Shown here in pieces: positions 54,751 through 64,000 of a stretch of 64,000 nt of DNA (its first letter is position 1; the number at the start of each line of letters is the position of its first letter). Made by a program: the position numbers and the translations under genes. Origin of the DNA: Diadema setosum (Eukaryota > Echinodermata > Echinoidea > Diadematoida > Diadematidae). The notes under the pieces were generated by a model that did not search any database, was not told where the DNA came from, and saw only the letters and a list, made by a program, of their open reading frames with translations. The DNA lies in the NCBI RefSeq assembly GCF_964275005.1, contig NC_092690.1, forward strand, positions 8,956,336-9,020,335. Reading direction: 5' to 3'.

Positions 54751-57700
54751 TCATAGACTTCCTATACACAAGCTCGCATTGGTTCCGCCGAAGCCAAAGG
54801 AGTTCGTGAGGGCGATGCGTCTACCACCGCCATCGTCGGACGACCTGTGCCAGGGCTGGGAGGCGAGGGGCACGTAGTTAAGGTCAAACTCTTCAGTCGT
54901 AGAGGCCAGGTTGATCGTGGGTGGAATGTTCCCCTGTCAAGCAAGAAATGAAGTGCACTCCCATCATCACGAAAAACCAATATGACGAAATCCTTGTTAT
55001 TCAGGTTCAAAAATTATTGTTTGCATATCTTAAATACACATTACTAGTTGGTTATAACAACATTTTGACAGGGCAGCAGAGAGGTGGAAGTTGAAGTATC
55101 ACTAGTGGAGACGGGAAACGAGACAGCTTTTAGAAGATGTGAAATTCTGAACGATGTAACACAAAACAAGGCACGATAAGTGGGTATGCAATGTGAACTA
55201 TGGAAAGGGAAATCAAAGCAAAATCAAAGCTATGAAATGTGATATCGAAGGGTTGGGTGTCTGTAAAAGGTTACCCTAGCCCTGGATTAACATTACTTGA
55301 AATCGATCTAACATGGCTACTGAATGAGCAGTGGATGCTTATAAGCAAGCAAGCAAGCAAGCACGAGACTGACAGATGTAAATCCCCACCAAGGACTATT
55401 CAATGAGGATAAAGTACCTTGCCTACAGACACAACCACGACTGCCACGAGACTTGAACCACAAGCCTCAGGATTGACCGTCAGTGGTCTTGACCACTGAG
55501 CCACAATGGGCTCCTCAGTCTTTGGATATATATCCAAAACATTTTATTTCGTACATAGCTGGACATCAAACACCGAAAAAGGTAGACTCACCGTGTGACA
55601 GGCCATGATGGTGAAGACCGCTTCCAGCGCACCTGCTGCTCCTAGCAGATGACCCGTTGCTCCTTTGGTGGAGGACACAGCAAGATGTGGGTTGCCATGT
55701 GGACCAAAGACCGACTTGATGGCTTTATTTTCTATGGCATCTCCTAAGAGAGGGAATTTGTGATGACAAGAACTCAAATTTTTGATACAGATATATACAA
55801 TCAACCTTGCCTAAGTCAAATCCACAGGGACTGAAGAAAATTCTTTGACTTTCATTAATTTCTACTATACAATTTTACTTAAAACAACAGAATCAATAAA
55901 TGGAATAAAAGTAAGCAAATATATAGATTAATATATAAATAAGTCAATCAAGCAATCAATCAAGAGATAAATGTTAAACAAAACATTTGCACAACTACCT
56001 ACTAACCCCACAGGTGAAATTCCAGTTCTCAAGCAATGAAAAAATTCTTCTTTTTTTTTTGTTTCTTACCTGTTGGTGTGGATGTAGCATGAGCATTGAT
56101 GTACTCGATCTCTCCTGGGGTCACATTTGAATCACGAAGGGCGCTCCTCATGCATAGAATGGCACCCCTGCCGTCTTCGCTGGGTGATGTCATGTGACCT
56201 GCATCACCTGACAGTCCAATGGGTGAGAAGGGTCAACAGAAAATGGGTAATACACCAGACTAAAGATATTCATGTTGCATGAATAAAGATTAAACATCTT
56301 CATCTATGTAGGAACAAGAAAGAGCACGAACATTACTCTTTGATATACAATTTCAAATATTACTTAGCAATTGAAAAAAAAAATGTTACTTTTTTCATGA
56401 AATTCACTAGAATTATGGACTGCATATCTGGCTGATATTACCAAATTTAAGTCTCCACTTTCTCAATTCACAAAAACAGGTTGCATTGCTGCCATACAAT
56501 GTCACACAGAATATATGCACAGATTGAAGTCTCGAAGTTTGTTTTTTTCTTTGCTTGGTGCCAAAAAGGTTAATATGAAAATTCACATGGTTTAGAAAAC
56601 AGATATATCAATTTTTTCTCTATCAGTCTTTTTCAGAGTAGTAAATATTCAAGACTTTACTTTAGAAATAAAGTGTATCAATGAGTAAAGACGTAATATG
56701 TAGAAAACAACTCAAAGTTTTTTTTTTCCAAATTCATGAAATTCTTCCGTCGAGATGCTTTCATTGCAACTGATTGACAAATTGTCCTGCATCGACGTAA
56801 ATAAGCACTGCATTGATCAGTGTTTTAGCAGTAGCCATGATAAAAAATCATGGGTGTACGTGTACATAACAAACTCCGTTTGTTTGACGGATGAGTAAAT
56901 AGATGGATGGATGGATAGATAGATGGAAAGATAGACGGATGGAGCTATGAATGGATGGATAGATGGATGGATGGATGGATGGATGGATGGATGGATGGAT
57001 GGATAGATGAATGGAGGGAAAAGTGGATTCATGTATGGATAAATTATTGGATAGATGGATGGACAGATAGATCTATGAATGTATGGACTGACTGACTGAC
57101 TGACTGACTGACTGTGGACTGAGTGACTGATTCACTGATTCGTCGCCGGTCACACGAACCGACGAATCCCTCAGGTTTGCGTAAGAATGACAATTCGAGA
57201 AAATCGCGTTTGAAGTTAACCCATTTTTGACTTATGGTTGCTACACTTTCATGTCTATAATTTCCAATTATTTTTGTAGTACATCAGACTTCAATTCTTG
57301 CTCTAACTTGTGAAGTTTTTATCGAATTGTATTGTTAACAAATAAGCGGGAAATCATCAAAGAGCTGCATGCATGTATTTTCGGTCTGCAAAGAACGTTG
57401 TCATTTTCCATGTGTGTCCATATGTACATGTACAATCATTGAGCGTTGTTATTGTCAACGCATGTATTACATAGTACGCGCACTGTGCACGCAGTCAATG
57501 AACTGTTGAATCTCAAAAACTACACGCAAGTCAATGCGCACTGATTCGTCGGTTCGGTGACCGCGCGTACTAGTACGCGCGGTCACCGAACCGTCGAATC
57601 GCCTGATTGTTTAACACACGCGTCTATGGGGAAAACAAATAATTTTCACAAATGGAATTACATACTTCTACAGAAGTGATAACTACGTAAAAATTACACC

Positions 57701-60700
57701 GAATTACACACTGAGAATTTCAGAATATGTAGTAGGGAATGTCTACTATCGAAATGATTGAAAATCTCAAAATCGAAAATTTGACCCAAAATCGAGTGAT
57801 TCGTCAGTTCATGTGACCGGCGACGGATTAATCATTTGATCTACTTGCAATAAGTTGCATCATTCACCAGAAAGGCCATAGCCAAGAACCTCTGCCAGCA
57901 TGTTTGCTCCTCTCCGCTTGGCATGTTCCATCTCCTGCAACAAGACGGAATTAGCAATGCAGTCATACAACCTTATTCAGACAAACTTTAGGATTCCATC
58001 TCCTGCAATAAGACAGGTTTAGGCAATGTGCAGTAATACAGTTGTACCTCATTCAGACAAATTTTAGCAGTGTCCATCTCTACACATTTAGAATGTAACT
58101 TACGGCAGCACAGGGGCCAGCTAAGCCTGGCATACCAATAAAAAAGTACAAACACACATGAAGCAAAATGGGCCTCCTTCAAAAATAGATCTAAGTGTCT
58201 AGTTCAGATTTTTTTTTTCAAGCACAGTAAAATGTGATAATCACCACTATGAGTTTCACAGCCTTCAGAGTCTCGTTGTGTTTGTTTGGGTTTATTCATT
58301 TAACATTGCTGCTGAGGAAATCTAAAGAGTAAGACATCAAGGAACCAATGGCTGCAAGTTCCATCCAAAAGACCAGGTAATGAGGATAAAGTGCCTTTGT
58401 CAGAGATCTCACCATCAAGAGCTACACTGTACATTCTTTTCCACTGAGTCACAACTCCTCCAACCTACACCCCCATGATCTGTGATGTGTCTTTGATACT
58501 AAGGCAGAGCTGACCGAAGGCACTCACCTCAAGGATGACCACTGCTGACCCTTCTGACATCACAAAGCCATCCCTGTCCTTGTCAAAGGGTCTCGAGGCA
58601 CGCTCGGGTGTGTCGTTGAATTTGGTACTCAGCGCCCTCGCTCTGTGTGCACAAGACAAAGAATGTAACTTGGGTAAGGAACCAAATTATATCTGAGGGT
58701 GCTGCAAGAGGTTCTAGCTCTATTGTGTAAGGCATTTGAAAATACTGTACAATTCTTCATCAGGCTTTCACTAAAATTGTATCAAGCAAAACAATTTGCA
58801 TCTGTGTATCGTCCACTTACCACAAACAAGCAAACTTGTCATTTCCGCCATCGCTGTACAAGAAGACTACAACAGTTTTAATTTTTTCCTGCTTTCTGAA
58901 AGAAGTAAGTTAAGTGTTCTTTTATTATGCTAGAAAAATTAAAATACAGTAAAATTTTATGTACCATATATTTTACATGGTTATCCTGCAGTGATGTTAC
59001 AAACTGTTGTAATCTTCTCATCCAGCGATGGATGCACCCAAACCTTAAAAACCTTAAAAAGTTTTGAACAGATTGTCCAATTTTCCTCAAACTTTCACTG
59101 ATGTGTTCAGTAAAATATTACTGTATTCTCTCCATACACATACATATTTGGGTTTCATTCCCTTTTGAGGAAGAACATGTTTGAAGAATAAACCTTTTAA
59201 GGCATTCTAAAACCTAGATCATGAGTTGATTGGTTTAGTGTGACTAGGATAGCTCCTCACCTTGCGAATCCGCCCAATCCAACAGGACTGATGCAAGCCT
59301 CCGTGGCTCCAGCCACCATGACGTCGGCATCGCCATGGCAAATGAAGCGGGATGCGTCTCCTATGGCATGGACGCCAGACGTGCACGCTGTAGACACACA
59401 GTGGTTTGGACCCTAGGAATTAGACAGAGAGAGAACAATTGCTTGTGTTTGTTTGCTTATTTCAATTTTTCCTCTGACAAGATAGCTGAATAGCCCATGT
59501 TCAGCTGCAATAGCTGGTCTTCCATGGGGTTCAGCTGTATGTACAAATGTACTTGGGGCAGACCACTTCAACATGTTATGTGCCCTGCTCTTTACTGGGG
59601 TTCCAAGCCCAAACCCGACCGGCAGTTTTCCTTCATTATATAGCAATGCCCCCATAACCAAAGTGAATTTTGCACCATAGACATTAGTGATAGTAATTTT
59701 GAGACGTGAATTGTTACTTTGCTGCAACAAAATTTCGTTACAATTGTGTTTGTTGTAACAGGAGTGCCCTGTAGCAGTATCATATTAGATGAGATCAAAT
59801 TACATGAGATCATGACTTCACAACTCTCCAACTGACCAGCACAATAAATCTTCACTCTTTTCACACTGCCCTTTTAACTTGTTGAGGATGAGCTCAAATT
59901 GTTGTAACACACATTTCCCATAAACACCTGCCTATACTAGGGGACTGGTCTTCAACAGGCTTAATGCAATACTGCAAAATTTCAATAAAAGTATATCTTT
60001 GTGCCTCTATGTACACAATTTACAAGTATATGGCAAAGGAAAAGTTCAAAATGCTTACAGGACTCAATATTAGATAAGTAGGCCTACATATTAATAAGTT
60101 ATTCTACTTTGTTTAAGTTTGCACAAATTTTATTGATTTATTGCTCTTACTGCATTGCTGGAATTCACCAAAATCTCAGTATCCAGGTTCGTACAAAAGA
60201 TTAATTGTTCCCAGTTACCAAGATAGGGTAAGGGTGCCATACACTTTTACTTTTCACAGGCAAGTAAACTTCACTGATCATGTGTTCTACTAATATTGCT
60301 GCATGCACTCAATCCACATGTTTTTGATGATGGACTTGTCCTTTAAGAAAGCAGTTGTCAACTCACTCTGAATCCATGCCTGATGCTAACATGGCCGGCA
60401 GCGAGGTTGGGAAGAATCTTGGGAACAAAGTACGGACTGACCTTCCAGAAACCCTGCAAAGATAATCACACATTGGTAATCATTTGTAGATATGCGGCAC
60501 AGTCTTTATGTACACATTCGGTTTACTACTGTATACGCAAAATATTTCAAGAGGTTCTTCTTTTCACAAATTTCATGAGTCAAGTGCTATTCGCAAATTG
60601 AAGAACACATGAAAATATTGACTCAGATCCCTATATGAATGCGACGTGTATGCATACATTTCTGTGTTCGGCATCACACTCCACAATTTAGTGAATTCAA

Positions 60701-63524
60701 CTCATGAAAATTGTGGGGAAGTCCCGATTTGCGAAAAAAAATTAGAATCACTAAATATGTGGTGTACACAGTATCCATTTAGATAGATACACTGTACACT
60801 GTATTTTCCAGCTTTTCTTACCAGTAAGTTTCAGACTTTGCTCAACATTGATGTTTGTATGAAACTGTTCATTCACTTCTTGAATCGATATCGTGCTTGT
60901 CATTGATTATTTCATCTTTTATTCATTGACATGTTCATTCATCGACGCCTTTAGGCCATTATTGCACAGATGCTTCAGTCATCAAGTTGAAGCCAAAAAA
61001 GTGGTCACTGGTCACATGGGGCAAGTGGTCACTACAAAAAGAGTTCTTAAATACATGATATCTGTATTCAGCTTTATTAGTGGTCATTGTTCCTCATCAA
61101 CATGTAAAGGGTACTGTACACAGGGTACAGTACACTGTGTCAGATGGCTACTTCTCAGTTTAGTTCTATTCAAAAGCTCAACAACTCTGCAGTTTTCCTC
61201 TTTTCAAGTGAGGAGCAAAACCTGAGAGAAGTGAGGAAAACCTGACCTTTTGGTCAAAATTCTAAAACAAAGAAACCATTAATTCTACAACAGCAGTGTT
61301 GTCTCACTCCCTGGTATTAAAGTCACCACTGGGAAAAGAAAAAAAAAACAAATTCCAATGGGCAGTCACAACAGTCTTTGTTTCAGACCATTTAGACTGA
61401 AAAAGCTATTTACCCTTATTTCAAACCTTTATCACATTCTAATTATGTACATTGTCTGTGCTAAACATAATAAAGGAAAATGAAGAATACCCTATTCCAA
61501 GTACCTAATAAAACAGTAATACGACAGCAATACATGTCCTTATTACACATCAAAAACAAAAGGAAACACTTTCACTGGGTCTGGGATGAAAATTAGTCTG
61601 TGGCTGGGAAGTTTTCTCACAAGGTCAAAAGTCAGCCACTGCTTTTATGACCTTGACTGCTTGACAGCATCAACTACAAAGAGAGTCCAATTCACACCAG
61701 TATCTATGTAGGGGTGTGTTTGAGCGCTCTCCTAAAGCAAAGCAAGCTGTACCATACCCGTGCCAGAGGAGTGCTCCAAAGCTCCTACTCCCGGCATTCA
61801 CATTGGTCCCCGCGACGCAGGGACAGCCACAAGAGATCTTATCTTTTTTACGACTGACCGTTCACATTGGTATCTCATCTGTCCCCAAGCTGTGGGGGCA
61901 TTTTGGGGCTTGGAGCGAGCTCTGCCACTTGAATCCAGGCATAGCGCATGCCCACATTTGATGACCACAGCTGGACGCTATCAATTGCGCCCCAAGGTCA
62001 CTCTCCCCTCCAAATCTTGTCCCCGTACCCGACTTGCTTCCGCGGGGACCAGGGGACAAGTCCCAGCGAGCGTTCACATTATGGTTTTTTAGGAGAAAGT
62101 CCCACAGCTCGGGACTTTCCCCGCGTCGCGGGGACCAATAAAAGTGGACCACTTCCCGATGTGCTCCAAAAGGGTACCAAAAGTGTACCAGAATTTGGCA
62201 TGTGAAGAAGCATGTAATATGCACATACATCACAATAAAAAGAGTTTTTCTCTTTGTTCATGCAGGGAGGTGGAATTCCACCTCCCTGGTTCATGACATA
62301 GAATCTGTAAGTACATTGTAGTATTAAGCAAGCCAGGTGAATGACCCTGTTGTTTCAAAATGTGTGACCCCTCTAAAAATAGCTCATGACGTACACTTTC
62401 TCCACAGAGCACTCAAAATGTTCCAAATCTGGCACAGCATGGTATGGTACGCTTTGGTCCGGTTCGCTTTGGTTTGCTTTTGAGCACTCGAACACACCCT
62501 AGGGGTGTGCTAGTGTCCCCTTGTTTTAGTAAACTAACACACTGACAAATGTGTTCATACAAAGGAACAATCACTCTATTTTAACTAAGTTTATGTTCAC
62601 ACATAATAGACAAGGCACATTATGGAAACTCCACATCTCATTTAAACTCTTTGTCAGATTCTTGGCTACTACACATAATGTACAACACATTGGTACATAA
62701 TTTCAAACTCTTTTTACTGGTAACCTGAATTGTTTCATTACTCCATGGGTAAAAAGGAACAGAACACACATTTCATACAATGTACTCTTCTAATTCTTTG
62801 CAGAATCTTTTGGGTGGGCCCATGGGTGTGGTTCCAAAGGGCACTCTCTATATCCAACAAATCACTGACTACACTGACTACAGGGGTTGTTTCTTCAGCA
62901 CAACTCTTCGGATGTAACTCTTAATTCTTCACACACATGTACATATGCAAAATAATAATCAGCACAAACTGAATATCATACACACTGACTCTCAGAATGC
63001 ACACTGCACTGTATTGAAAATAGAGGTTTCTCTTACCTGATTTAATAAACAAGGAGAGACAGCGTTAAGTGCTGGGTCAGTGGAATCAAAATGTAGAATG
63101 GCAACAAGGTCACCACTGGCTCCCCTGTCTACCACCAATCTCTCCTCTGGAATGTGGGTTCTTCCATTCTCACCATGGGGGTATGTTTTAGGTTTTCCTC
63201 AAAATGGAGGAATGGTACAAAATAGGACTTTAAATGTAAAATCAATGTATTAAACAAAACAAAAAAGTGGGGCGATTTTCTGCATGATCTCATATGCTCA
63301 AAGTACATTACCCATATAATTCTGTTGTTGTAAATTAGTGTATGAACAACAACAACAAAATAAAAATAAAGACAGACAGAGACAACAAGACAGACAAATG
63401 GACACACAGACAACCTACAGCATATCATGCCTCCACCACTCTTTTGACTTACCTTGTCTCGAATCTTGACGCCCGTATCCACGATCTCTCGTAAATCTGC
63501 CATCCCCATGCCAATGGCCACGCC
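54751..63524 (-). CDS. OXSM: 3-oxoacyl-[ACP] synthase, mitochondrial (KAS II type), C-terminal 321 codons
   Basis: It catalyses the condensing step of mitochondrial type II fatty acid synthesis, which supplies octanoate for lipoic acid. Eight exons: 63524-63453, 60453-60367, 59412-59261, 58642-58528, 57934-57868, 56207-56070, 55743-55592, 54933-54751. All introns are GT-AG and the joined frame is open. The nucleophile Cys is in VSTACTSG (third exon), the first catalytic His in [11 protein letters not shown] (sixth) and the second in [15 protein letters not shown] (seventh); the end reads [17 protein letters not shown] and stop. Other family blocks: [47 protein letters not shown]. The human protein is about 459 aa, so roughly 135-140 N-terminal residues, including the targeting peptide, lie beyond the window. 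No exon for them is visible between 63525 and 64000. Confidence 0.97.
55340..55515 (-). mobile_element. tRNA-derived SINE in an OXSM intron
   Basis: On the minus strand GGAGCCCATTG leads to an A-box-like TGGCTCAGTGGTCAAG (complement 55488-55503) and, about 30 bp later, a B-box-like GGTTCAAGTCTC (55448-55459). This is the pol III promoter layout of a tRNA. A tRNA-unrelated body with GGTACTTTATCCTCATTGAA follows, and a (GCTT)n tail at 55342-55363. It lies in the last OXSM intron. Confidence 0.8.
56880..57113. repeat. (GGAT)n and (GACT)n microsatellites
   Basis: ATGG/ATAG tetranucleotides fill 56895-57065, with the purest GGAT run at about 56963-57003; CTGA repeats run at 57088-57112. The Ser/Ile/His/Pro open frame on the minus strand is an artefact. 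Confidence 0.9.
57141..57825. mobile_element. Composite TIR element with a central 58 bp palindrome
   Basis: The left end (CGTCGCCGGTCACACGAACC, 57141 onward) and the right end (complement of 57798-57825) are 28 bp inverted repeats with two differences. At the centre, 57543-57600 is a 58 bp palindrome with one mismatched pair, formed by two diverged TIR-like ends meeting at ACTAGT. The layout looks like two related elements joined end to end, or a foldback element. A third partial member starts at 63813. It lies in the OXSM intron between the fifth and sixth exons. Confidence 0.75.
57925..58065 (-). repeat. Local tandem duplication copying an OXSM splice acceptor
   Basis: About 68-72 bp beginning CCATCTCCTGCAA (57929) is repeated from 57998: CCATCTCCTGCAATAAGACA, then GCAATG(TG)CAGT and ATTCAGACAAA in both units. 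The first unit holds the real fifth-exon acceptor (TTGCAG, complement 57935-57940) and the first codons; the second holds a sister acceptor (ATTGCAG) followed by GAGATGG. Use of the upstream site would add about 69 bp to the exon. Confidence 0.75.
58365..58460 (-). mobile_element. Degenerate SINE of the same family
   Basis: On the minus strand TGACTCAGTGGAAAAGAATG and GGCACTTTATCCTCATTACC match the A-box region and body of the SINE at 55340-55515. It is shortened and more diverged. It lies in the OXSM intron ahead of the fifth exon. Confidence 0.6.
59874..59964. mobile_element. 91 bp TTAA-ended MITE, copy 3 (opposite orientation)
   Basis: TTAACTTGTTGAGGATGAG at the left and TCTTCAACAGGCTTAA at the right give TTAA-ended inverted repeats; the interior ATTTCCCATAAACACCTGCC is the complement of the other two copies. 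It lies in an OXSM intron. Confidence 0.75.
60527..60773. mobile_element. TACTGT-type MITE in an OXSM intron
   Basis: TACTGTATACGCAAAATATT and the complement of the right end, TACTGTGTACACCACATATT, agree at most positions. It is 247 bp, non-coding and bounded by TA. The ends are more diverged than those of the 37805-38003 element. Confidence 0.6.
61709..62501. mobile_element. TIR element with GGTGTGTT(T/C)GAG(C/T)GCTC ends, carrying a nested element
   Basis: The left end (TAGGGGTGTGTTTGAGCGCT then GTACCATACC and GTGCCAG) matches the complement of the right end (GGTGTGTTCGAGTGCTC, GTACCATACCATG, GTGCCAG) over about 60 bp with gaps. A second TIR element (61804-62139) is nested inside. No transposase is encoded. 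The long inverted ends would suit a hAT- or MITE-type element. Confidence 0.65.
61804..62139. mobile_element. Nested TIR element with TGGTCCCCGCGACGC ends
   Basis: The left end TGGTCCCCGCGACGCAGGGA and the complement of the right end TGGTCCCCGCGACGCGGGGA differ at one position. It is GC-rich against its AT-rich surroundings and lies within the 61709-62501 element, in the first OXSM intron of the window. Confidence 0.7.
62510..63450. other. OXSM intron sequence with no further feature
   Basis: No exon, repeat boundary or RNA gene was recognised in this part of the 3 kb intron. Confidence 0.5.
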
Positions 63525-63812
63525 CTGTCCATGAGCAGGAACAAGAGAGAAATTTAAACAATTGACACCTACTGATGGTTATAGAGAGTATGGTCCTGGT
63601 GGGGGTAAACTTTTCACACTGCAAGCCAGCTGTTTCACTGTGCTATCTCTATCTCTAAACTACAATAGTTTTGTAGATGATCTCAGCGATTGCTCTATGT
63701 TGGGGAAAGACATATGAAGTTATAAGCTTTGAAAATGTATTTCTATTGTAAATTGACAATGTTTTTATTGTGATTTAAACAAGGAAAAATTAGATGTGAT
63801 CACTGCACATAT

Positions 63813-64000
63813 CGTCGCCGGTCACACGAACCGACGAATCACTCGATTTTGGGTCAAATTTTCGATTTAGTAGTAGATATATAGTAGATATATAATAGAT
63901 ATAGTAGATATTCCATACTACATATTCTGAAATTCTCAGTGTGTAATTCGGTGTAATTTTTACATAGTTACCACTTTTGTAGAAGTATGTAATTCCATTT
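63813..64000. mobile_element. Left part of a second CGTCGCCGGTCAC-ended TIR element, cut by the window edge
   Basis: It starts CGTCGCCGGTCACACGAACC, and its interior (TTTGGGTCAAATTTTCGATT, CATATTCTGAAATTCTCAGT, GAAGTATGTAATTCCATTT) is the reverse complement of 57645-57825. A short AGTAGATATA microsatellite at 63868-63912 is extra. Confidence 0.75.

Noticed and set aside
55440-55515. Possible tRNA gene on the minus strand
   Set aside because: A- and B-box-like motifs are present, but no cloverleaf can be closed and a SINE body and tail follow; it is a tRNA-derived SINE.
56817-57032. Minus-strand open frame rich in Ser, Ile, His and Pro
   Set aside because: It is the GGAT microsatellite in translation.
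61716-62233. Open frames of 81-123 codons on both strands
   Set aside because: They lie across the nested TIR elements and owe their length to GC-rich inverted repeats.
63019-63070. Possible extra OXSM exon bounded by a TTACCTGATT donor-like site
   Set aside because: The exons ending at 63453 and starting at 60453 join exactly in family order (IRDK then GFWKVSPYF), leaving no room for another exon.

Overview
The window is eukaryotic, intron-bearing and crowded with repeats. It looks like a marine invertebrate, most likely an echinoderm such as a sea urchin. This is inferred from the repeat types (short TIR elements with a CGCGAAAATT core, GGAC-microsatellite elements, GCGCTTTATAAG-type SINE tails, many Ty3/Gypsy pieces, PIF/Harbinger, Tigger, hAT and Mutator-like transposases); no single feature proves it. 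Nothing bacterial is present.

Only one ordinary host gene is well supported: the 3' two thirds of OXSM, the mitochondrial 3-oxoacyl-ACP synthase, on the minus strand from 63524 down to 54751. It has eight exons with consensus splice sites and an unbroken 321-codon reading frame with all three catalytic residues. Its 5' exons lie beyond the right edge. Its introns hold tRNA-derived SINEs, several short inverted-repeat elements, a nested pair of TIR elements and a local duplication that copied a splice acceptor.

Layout. 1-5.1 kb: AT-rich sequence without a recognisable gene (perhaps UTR or intergenic). 5.1-9.4 kb: MITEs, a decayed tyrosine-recombinase-like gene, and a 1.3 kb element built from tandem units rich in AGGTCA direct repeats. 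10.2-10.9 kb: a very young, internally deleted LTR element. 11.4-19.4 kb: two diverged copies of an unclassified, apparently spliced element encoding a PHD finger, the second with an internal duplication and followed by a transposase-like region. 19.5-23.2 kb: a Gypsy integrase fragment, a two-exon hAT C-terminus and a PIF/Harbinger remnant. 24.2-31.4 kb: a Tigger/pogo-like transposon with psq helix-turn-helix, DDE domain and C-terminal PHD finger. One of its introns holds, in reverse, a complete-looking three-exon Mutator-like transposase (617 aa). 32-35.2 kb: a second AGGTCA-repeat element, three partial copies of an exon with a PYRFEP motif, LTR/leader repeats and a 290 bp ATT/ATC microsatellite. 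35.4-44.6 kb: a Ty3/Gypsy fossil bounded by ~1.8-2.0 kb direct repeats. 45-52.5 kb: more Gypsy fragments and a LINE ORF1-like piece. 52.5-54.7 kb: repeats and a candidate TATA promoter. 54.7-64 kb: OXSM.

The most interesting material is the intact-looking Mutator-like gene nested in the Tigger gene, the PHD-bearing spliced element at 11-19 kb, the AGGTCA-array elements, and the head-to-head TIR element with a 58 bp palindrome in an OXSM intron.
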